Assembly (NCBI RefSeq): GCF_000423185.1 | Contig: NZ_AUHM01000009.1 | Coordinates: forward strand, 124,001 to 188,000 | Direction: 5' to 3' | DNA: 64,000 nucleotides | DNA from: Inquilinus limosus DSM 16000 | Lineage (GTDB): Bacteria > Pseudomonadota > Alphaproteobacteria > DSM-16000 > Inquilinaceae | Part shown: positions 58,759 to 64,000 of the stretch, in pieces | Numbering within the stretch: the first letter of the stretch is position 1 | Layout of the letters: every line of letters starts with the position of its first letter | Made by a program: the position numbers and the translations under genes | The notes under the pieces: generated by a model | What the model saw: only the letters and a program-made list of their open reading frames with translations | What the model was told of the DNA's origin: nothing | Database searches by the model: none

Positions 58759-61557
58759 ATGGACGGAGCGTCGGAAGTGTCCGCGCCTGCCGTCGAGCCG
58801 ATGCTTCCCGGCAGGACGCCGGCTGATCCATCGAGGCAGCCGGGCGGGCTCCATACGCTGTGCGATCTGGTCGCATCGCTTCCCGGACATGAGCGACAGC
58901 CCGCGCTTCTCGCCTTCCACCGGAAGGGCATGGAAACGTTGTCCTATGCCGATCTGAGCGATCGGATCGACATGGTCGCGCGCCGCCTGGTCCGGGCGGG
59001 AGTCGGCAAGGGCGACAGGGTCGCCCTGTCCGCGGACAACCGCCCCGAATGGATCGCGGCCTGCCTGGCCGTGATCAGGATCGGCGCCGTGATCGTGCCG
59101 ATCGATCCGCAACTCGGGGACGACACCTTCAAGCACGTCCTGAACGACAGCGGCGCCAGGACGATCATCCTCGCGGCCGCGGGCGAGGAACGGGTGCGGA
59201 TGCTCGGGGGCGTCGCCGAGCCGACCTTCATCCGCCTGGACGATGCGGAAGGCGGGCAGGATCGGGGACGGGGTCCGAGCGGTGAGGCCGAAACGCGCCC
59301 CGTGGAGCCGGAGGATCCCGCGTGCCTGTTCTACACCTCCGGCACGACCGGACCGCCGAAGGGCGTCCCGCTCACCCATGCCAATATCGCCTTCCAGCTC
59401 AACGCCGTCGTTGCGGCCGGTCTGGTCCGGCCCGGGGACCGGGTTCTGCTGCCGCTGCCCCTGCATCATGTCTACCCCTTCGTGCTCGCCATGCTGGCGC
59501 CGCTCGCGCTCGGCCTTCCGATCGTGATGCCGCGTGCCCTGACCGGACCGCAGGTGGCGAAGGCGATGCACGACGGCGGGGTGACGCTGATCATGGGCGT
59601 GCCCCGACTGTACCGCGCCTTCGACGCCAACCTCCGGGCCCGGTTCGAGGCGCGCGGGCGGATCGCCGCCGGGGTGTTCCGGGCCGGCACGGCGGGGGCC
59701 ACATGGCTGCGCCGCCGCTTCGGCCTGCGTCCGGGCAAGCTGCTGCGGCCGCTGCATCGGCGGATCGCCCCGAAGCTGCGCCTGCTCGTCTCCGGCGGGG
59801 CGGCGCTCGATGCCGGGCTGGCGCTGCGGCTGGAAGGTCTCGGATGGCGGGTCGCGACCGGTTACGGCCTGACCGAGACCTCGCCCATGCTCACATGGAA
59901 CCTTCCGGACGAAGGCAGGCTCGAAAGCGCCGGCAGGCCGGTGCCCGGAGTCGAACTCCGCATCGCACCCGTGCGGACGGACGATGAGGAGGCCGCGCCG
60001 GACGCTGCCGAGGGGCGCGAATACGGAGAGATCCTGGCGCGCGGCCCCGGCGTCTTCGCCGGCTATCGCAACCTGCCGGACAAGACCCGGGAGGCGTTCA
60101 CCGACGACGGATGGTTCCGGACCGGCGATCTCGGGTTCCTCGACGGCGACGGCTATCTCCACATCGTCGGCCGGGTCTCGACGATGATCGTCACCGAGGG
60201 CGGCAAGAACATCCAGCCCGAGGCCGTCGAGGACGCCTATGCCGCGAGTCCGGAGATCCGGGAGATCGGCGTGCTGCAGAAGGACGGACGCCTGGTGGCC
60301 GTGATCCTGCCCGAGAGCGGCAGGATCGGCCGCGGCGAGCAGGCCAGGCAGGCCCTCGACGCGGCGCTGCGCGCCCGGTCGCGACAGCTGCCTTCGTATC
60401 AGCGCCTGTCGGACTATGCAGTGACCAACGAGCCGCTGCCGCGGACCCGCCTCGGAAAGCCGCGCCGTCATCTGCTGGAAGCCCGCTTCGACCGGGCCAA
60501 GCAAGGCAAGGAGGACGAGACGGCCACGGCCAAGGCTGCGCCGATCCGGCCCGAGGAGATGTCCACCGACGATCGGGCGCTGCTTCGGGACCGCGCCGCG
60601 CGGGACGTCTGGACCTGGTTGGCGGAACGATACGCCGACCGGCGCCTGACGCCGGACAGCAGCCCGCAACTGGATCTGGGCATCGATTCCCTGGAATGGC
60701 TGACCCTGTCGCTGGAGATCGGGCAGCGGGTCGGCGTCGACCTGACCGAGGAGGCGATCACCCGGATCGAGACCATCCGCGATCTGCTGCGCGAGGTCGC
60801 CGAGGCCGCGGCGGCGGGCGAGACCTTCGAAGCCTCGATCCTGGACGATCCCGAAGCCCATCTGAACGACGAGCAGAAGCGCTGGCTCGAGCCCCTGGGG
60901 CCACGGCAGGCGCGCATCGCGGACGGAGTCTACGTCCTCAACCGGGGGATCATGCGCCTGTTCTACCGGCTGCACGTCGAGGGGCGAGAGCGCCTGCCGG
61001 AGGGACAAGCCGTGTTCACGCCGACGCATGGCAGCCTGCTCGACCCGTTCGCGATCGCCGCTGCCCTCGACCGCCGGCGCCTCGCCCGCACCTTCTGGGC
61101 CGGCGATGCGGATTGGGCGTTCGGAAACGCCGTCGTCCGGTCGTTCAGCCGGCTGGCGCAGGCCGTGCCGATCCACGCCGAGCGCGGATTCATGTCCGGG
61201 ATGGCGCTCGGCGCCGCGGTGCTGAAGCGCGGCGACAGCCTGATCTGGTTTCCCGAGGGCCAGCGGGCACGGCAGCCCGGGGTCCAGGACTTCATGCCGG
61301 GCATCGGGCTGCTCCTGGAGCGATTTCCCGTTCCGGTCGTTCCGGTGGCGATCCACGGGGCGCACGAGGCGTTCCCGCCCGGCCGCGCCCTCCCGCGGCC
61401 CGGCCGGGTCAAGCTGGTGTTCGGGGATACCCTCGATCCCGCGATGCTCGACACGGAGGGGACCGGCAACCGGGCGTCGCGCCGGATCACCGATGCCCTG
61501 CATCGCCGGGTCGAGGAGCTCTACCAGCGAACGCGCCCAGGCGGCCCGGCCTCCTGA
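58759..61557 (+). CDS. Adenylation-ACP-acyltransferase fusion protein
   Basis: 932 residues. Part 1 (30-580): acyl-CoA/acyl-ACP synthetase-type adenylation enzyme with FYTSGTTGPPKGVPLTH, GYGLTETSP and the catalytic Lys567 in TRLGKPRRHLL. Part 2 (600-690): carrier domain with Ser644 in LGIDSLEW for 4'-phosphopantetheine. Part 3 (715-925): PlsC-type acyltransferase with HGSLLD (His757, Asp762) and FPEG at 831-834. The enzyme could load a free fatty acid onto its own carrier and transfer it to a lysophospholipid or glycerol phosphate. In E. coli Aas the order is reversed and no carrier domain is present. The start has no strong Shine-Dalgarno. Confidence 0.9.
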   Translation: MDGASEVSAPAVEPMLPGRTPADPSRQPGGLHTLCDLVASLPGHERQPALLAFHRKGMETLSYADLSDRIDMVARRLVRAGVGKGDRVALSADNRPEWIAACLAVIRIGAVIVPIDPQLGDDTFKHVLNDSGARTIILAAAGEERVRMLGGVAEPTFIRLDDAEGGQDRGRGPSGEAETRPVEPEDPACLFYTSGTTGPPKGVPLTHANIAFQLNAVVAAGLVRPGDRVLLPLPLHHVYPFVLAMLAPLALGLPIVMPRALTGPQVAKAMHDGGVTLIMGVPRLYRAFDANLRARFEARGRIAAGVFRAGTAGATWLRRRFGLRPGKLLRPLHRRIAPKLRLLVSGGAALDAGLALRLEGLGWRVATGYGLTETSPMLTWNLPDEGRLESAGRPVPGVELRIAPVRTDDEEAAPDAAEGREYGEILARGPGVFAGYRNLPDKTREAFTDDGWFRTGDLGFLDGDGYLHIVGRVSTMIVTEGGKNIQPEAVEDAYAASPEIREIGVLQKDGRLVAVILPESGRIGRGEQARQALDAALRARSRQLPSYQRLSDYAVTNEPLPRTRLGKPRRHLLEARFDRAKQGKEDETATAKAAPIRPEEMSTDDRALLRDRAARDVWTWLAERYADRRLTPDSSPQLDLGIDSLEWLTLSLEIGQRVGVDLTEEAITRIETIRDLLREVAEAAAAGETFEASILDDPEAHLNDEQKRWLEPLGPRQARIADGVYVLNRGIMRLFYRLHVEGRERLPEGQAVFTPTHGSLLDPFAIAAALDRRRLARTFWAGDADWAFGNAVVRSFSRLAQAVPIHAERGFMSGMALGAAVLKRGDSLIWFPEGQRARQPGVQDFMPGIGLLLERFPVPVVPVAIHGAHEAFPPGRALPRPGRVKLVFGDTLDPAMLDTEGTGNRASRRITDALHRRVEELYQRTRPGGPAS

Positions 61558-61660
61558 TCGACCTGTCGCCAGCCGGCCGCAGGGCAGCCATGTCGGCCGG
61601 CGCTTCGCCGCGGCCCGGCCCGCCGGCTATCGTCGGGCCCGAGTCACATCCGGGACGATC

Positions 61661-62602
61661 ATGGCCGTCGACGTTTCTTCCAGCCGCAGCCGCGCCGGCC
61701 TCGGGGCCGGCGCGGCGCTGGGCGCGTTCCTGATCTGGGGCTTCGCGCCGCTCTACTTCAAGGCGGTCGAGCATATCGGCGCCTGGCAGATCGTGGCGCA
61801 CCGCATCCTGTGGAGCGTCGTCATCCTGGGCCTGCTGCTGCTGGCCCTGGGGCGGCTGCACGAGATCCGCGACGTGGCGCGCAGCCGCCGCCGCTTCCTG
61901 ACCTATTGCGCCACCACCGCCCTGGTCACCACCAACTGGAGCGTCTTCATCTGGGCGGTGCTGAACGGCTATCTGGTGCAGTCGGCGCTCGGCTACTACC
62001 TCAGCCCGCTGGTCAACGTGCTGCTCGGCGTCGCCTTCCTGGGCGAGCGGCTGGGCCGGATGCAGGTGGTCGCCGTCGGCCTAGCCGCGGCCGGCGTCCT
62101 GATCTCGGTGATCGGCGCCGGCGAGATCCCCTGGATCGCGCTGGTCCTGGCCTCGACCTGGGGCTTCTACGGGCTGATCCGCAAGCGCGAGAAGATCGAC
62201 CCCTTCGTCGGGCTGATGGTCGAGACCGGCTTCCTGCTGCCGGTCTGCCTGGCCTATCTGCTGTGGCTGTGGAGCCAGGGCGCGGGCGCCTTCGGCCCGG
62301 TCATGGCCGGCGGCGAAGGCTGGGCCATGTCGGTGGCGCTGATGGCCTCCGGCGTGATCACCGGCCTGCCGATCGTGCTGTACATGATCGGGGCGCGGCA
62401 CCTGCCCCTGTCGACCGTCGGGCTGCTGCAGTACCTGGCGCCGAGCATCAACCTGGTCCTGGCCACGCTGGTGTTCGAGGAGCCGCTGCGGCCGGCCACG
62501 CTGGTGACCTTCGCCTTCATCTGGGCCGGCCTCGCCCTGTTCACCGTCGACGCCACCCGGCGGGCGAGGCTGCCGGTGGCCACGCGCCACGGTGTCGGCT
62601 GA
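61661..62602 (+). CDS. rarD: RarD-type EamA transporter
   Basis: 313 residues with ten predicted helices in two EamA repeats. RarD-specific stretches: WGFAPLYFKAVEHIGAWQIVAHRILWS, TNWSVFIWAVLNGYLVQSALGYYLSPLVNVLLG and LPIVLYMIGARHLPLSTVGLLQYLAPSI. Probably an exporter of a small metabolite (the E. coli protein is linked to chloramphenicol sensitivity by name only). The ATG matches the family length; the 56 preceding in-frame codons are not coding. Confidence 0.9.
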   Translation: MAVDVSSSRSRAGLGAGAALGAFLIWGFAPLYFKAVEHIGAWQIVAHRILWSVVILGLLLLALGRLHEIRDVARSRRRFLTYCATTALVTTNWSVFIWAVLNGYLVQSALGYYLSPLVNVLLGVAFLGERLGRMQVVAVGLAAAGVLISVIGAGEIPWIALVLASTWGFYGLIRKREKIDPFVGLMVETGFLLPVCLAYLLWLWSQGAGAFGPVMAGGEGWAMSVALMASGVITGLPIVLYMIGARHLPLSTVGLLQYLAPSINLVLATLVFEEPLRPATLVTFAFIWAGLALFTVDATRRARLPVATRHGVG

Positions 62603-62612
62603 GAGCCTGAAA

Positions 62613-62641
62613 CGAAAAGGGGCGCCCGAGGGCGCCCCTTC
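62613..62641 (-). terminator. Terminator of rpsD, shared with rarD
   Basis: A perfect 10-bp stem, AAGGGGCGCC and GGCGCCCCTT, with a CGAG loop, followed in the leftward direction by TTTTCGTT. It lies 22 bases after the rpsD stop. Confidence 0.85.
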
Positions 62642-62663
62642 CGCTTGTCGACAGCCGGCTGGA

Positions 62664-63278
62664 TCAGCGGCTGTAGAACTCGACCACCAAGTTCGGCTCC
62701 ATCTGGACCGGGTACGGCACGTCGGCCAGGGCCGGGGTGCGCACCAGCTTGCCCTTGAAGGCGCCGTGGTCGACCTCGATGTAGTCCGGCACCTCGCGCT
62801 CGGCGGAAGCGATGGCGCCCAGGATCAGCGCCAGCTCACGCGACTTCTGCTTGACCTCGATCACGTCGCCCTCCTTGACCTGGTAGGAGGGGATGTTGAG
62901 GCGCTTGCCGTTCACCAGGATGTGGCCGTGGTTGACGATCTGGCGGGCGGCGAACACGGTCGGCACGAACTTCATCCGGTACACGACGGTGTCCAGGCGG
63001 CGCTCCAGCAGGCCGATCAGGTTCTCGCCGGTGTCGCCCTTGCGGCGCACGGCCTCTTCGAACAGGCGGCGGAACTGCTTCTCGCCGATGTTGCCGTAGT
63101 AGCCCTTCAGCTTCTGCTTCGACATCAGCTGGGTGCCGAAATCGGTAGGCTTCTTGCGCCGCTGGCCGTGCTGGCCCGGGCCGTATTCGCGGTTGTTCAG
63201 GGGGCTCTTCGGACGGCCCCAGAGGTTGACGCCGAGACGGCGGTCGATCTTGTGCTTCGAATTCAGGCGCTTGCTCAC
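62664..63278 (-). CDS. rpsD: 30S ribosomal protein S4
   Basis: 204 residues, normal for S4. Includes the typical [19 protein letters not shown] start, [13 protein letters not shown] and the S4 RNA-binding domain [39 protein letters not shown]. Primary 16S rRNA-binding assembly protein. It is a single gene with its own terminator, as often in alphaproteobacteria. No zinc-finger cysteines, so the C-minus form. Confidence 0.97.
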   Translation of the reverse strand: MSKRLNSKHKIDRRLGVNLWGRPKSPLNNREYGPGQHGQRRKKPTDFGTQLMSKQKLKGYYGNIGEKQFRRLFEEAVRRKGDTGENLIGLLERRLDTVVYRMKFVPTVFAARQIVNHGHILVNGKRLNIPSYQVKEGDVIEVKQKSRELALILGAIASAEREVPDYIEVDHGAFKGKLVRTPALADVPYPVQMEPNLVVEFYSR

Positions 63279-63421
63279 GCGCGCGATCCTTCTCTCATGT
63301 TGTCCCGGTAGGCCCTGCCGACGGCAGGGCGGGGCGCCGGCTCACGCACCGGACCCGCATTCCCGGGAATGGAAGCGGTGAAGAACGCGATTTCCCGCCG
63401 AAAGTCAAGCCCGAAGGCCTT

Positions 63422-64000
63422 TCATCCCGGCAGATAGTGGATATGCGGCCGGCCGTGATGCGGCGACCGCTCGACATGGGCGCGCACGCCGAACACCTCG
63501 CGGATGCGGGGCCCGGTCAGCACCTCCTCCGGCGCGCCGGCGCAGACCACCCGTCCCTGCTGCAGCAGGGCGACGGTATCGCAGAACATGGCGGCCAGGT
63601 TGAGGTCGTGCAGGGCGACGATGCTGGTCGCCGGCAGCCGGCCGACCAGGGCCAGGATCTCCAGCTGATGCTGCACGTCGAGATGGTTGGTCGGCTCGTC
63701 CAACAGCAGCTCGGTCGGCGTCTGGGCCAGGGCGCGAGCGATCTGCGCCCGCTGCCGCTCCCCGCCCGACAACGTGTGCCAGGGCTGGTGGCGCCGGCCC
63801 TCCAGCCCGACCCGGCACAGCGCCTCCTCCACCGCCGCGTCGTCGCGCGCGGTCCAGGGCGACAGCGGGCCGCGATGCGGCGTGCGGCCGAGCCGGACAA
63901 TGTCGAGCACCGTCACCTGGGCCTCGGTCGCCGCCTGCTGCTCGACCAGCGCGATGCGGCGGGCGATGGCGGCGCGCGGCAGGCCGGCGATGTCGGCGCC
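63422..64000 (-). CDS. Iron-siderophore/haem-type ABC ATPase, partial (5' end outside window)
   Basis: About 192 residues of the C-terminal part are visible and the frame runs open to the window end. Signature LSGGERQRAQIARALAQ, Walker B LLLDEPTNHLD and H-loop IVALHDLNLAAMFC, then the late GAPEEVLTGPRIREVFGV, all typical of FecE/BtuD/HmuV-type ATPases. Walker A is outside the window. It supplies energy for uptake of a siderophore, cobalamin or haem; the partner genes are not in view. Confidence 0.9.
   Translation of the reverse strand, partial: GADIAGLPRAAIARRIALVEQQAATEAQVTVLDIVRLGRTPHRGPLSPWTARDDAAVEEALCRVGLEGRRHQPWHTLSGGERQRAQIARALAQTPTELLLDEPTNHLDVQHQLEILALVGRLPATSIVALHDLNLAAMFCDTVALLQQGRVVCAGAPEEVLTGPRIREVFGVRAHVERSPHHGRPHIHYLPG

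Noticed and set aside
55519-61503. A minus-strand open frame of almost 2000 codons opposite the fusion protein, MFS and regulator genes
   Set aside because: High GC removes stop codons; it crosses several real genes on both strands, and its translation is low-complexity with no domain.

Overview
The window is GC-rich (roughly 70 %) bacterial DNA, densely coding on both strands, and most likely from an alphaproteobacterium of the Rhodospirillales type (Azospirillum/Inquilinus-like). Support for this comes from a DUF1476 F1-ATPase zeta-type inhibitor gene, the purC-purS/purQ-purL-bolA-grxD order, GcvA-like LysR genes paired with DUF1127 genes, and stem-loop intergenic repeats of a kind common in this class. 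The placement is inferred; no rRNA, tRNA or CRISPR array was seen. Because of the high GC, very long open frames lie opposite real genes and were discarded.

Layout. 1-925: an RTX calcium-binding protein cut by the window edge. 1.1-4.3 kb: lipoproteins, a deaminase, a frameshifted P-loop kinase and an aldo/keto reductase. 4.7-7.1 kb: a secreted subtilisin/P-domain/RTX protease. 7.3-20.5 kb: regulators and housekeeping genes (Crp/Fnr, HxlR, KGG stress protein, YciF-type ferritin-like, PhoH, LysR-MFS pair, TetR with two operator-like repeats beside an isochorismatase-like hydrolase and an AbrB-type membrane protein, HD phosphohydrolase, DUF4153, RsuA, methyltransferase). 20.6-28.5 kb: an IclR-controlled catabolic operon with a PotABCD-like ABC transporter and a three-part FAD/2Fe-2S amine or opine dehydrogenase. 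28.7-31.8 kb: glycine-betaine-type transporter proVWX. 31.8-32.9 kb: a small accessory patch of unrecognised genes. 32.9-36.8 kb: chromate resistance (chrA, chrB, an SOD-rhodanese fusion, and a free ChrB C-terminal-type domain). 36.8-42.2 kb: TetR, then a GntR-like LacI repressor and a sugar ABC transporter lacking an ATPase. 42.3-51 kb: zeta inhibitor and the purine genes, interrupted by two LysR/DUF1127 modules. 51-54 kb: a 901-residue RTX protein built from 591-bp tandem units. 54-58.7 kb: a MalT-like STAND regulator with a SARP-like C-terminus and an MFS exporter. 58.8-61.6 kb: an adenylation-ACP-acyltransferase fusion. 61.7-64 kb: RarD, ribosomal protein S4 and a partial iron-siderophore ABC ATPase.

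How the parts fit. Three proteins (window start, 4.7 kb, 51 kb) carry RTX repeats; the two complete ones share a C-terminal region ending in an AAAD-hydrophobic tail and have no N-terminal signal peptide, which fits type I secretion. No type I secretion genes are in view. The IclR and LacI-type regulators each have a strong palindrome in the expected control region. The two LysR/DUF1127 intergenic regions keep the same two boxes at identical spacing, so they look like a duplicated control module.

Most interesting for follow-up: the 932-residue adenylation-ACP-PlsC fusion, the duplicated LysR/DUF1127 module inside the purine cluster, the SOD-rhodanese/ChrB architecture, the exact 591-bp repeats, and two stem-loop repeats whose arms differ only by compensatory changes. 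None is proven to be a new system from sequence alone.
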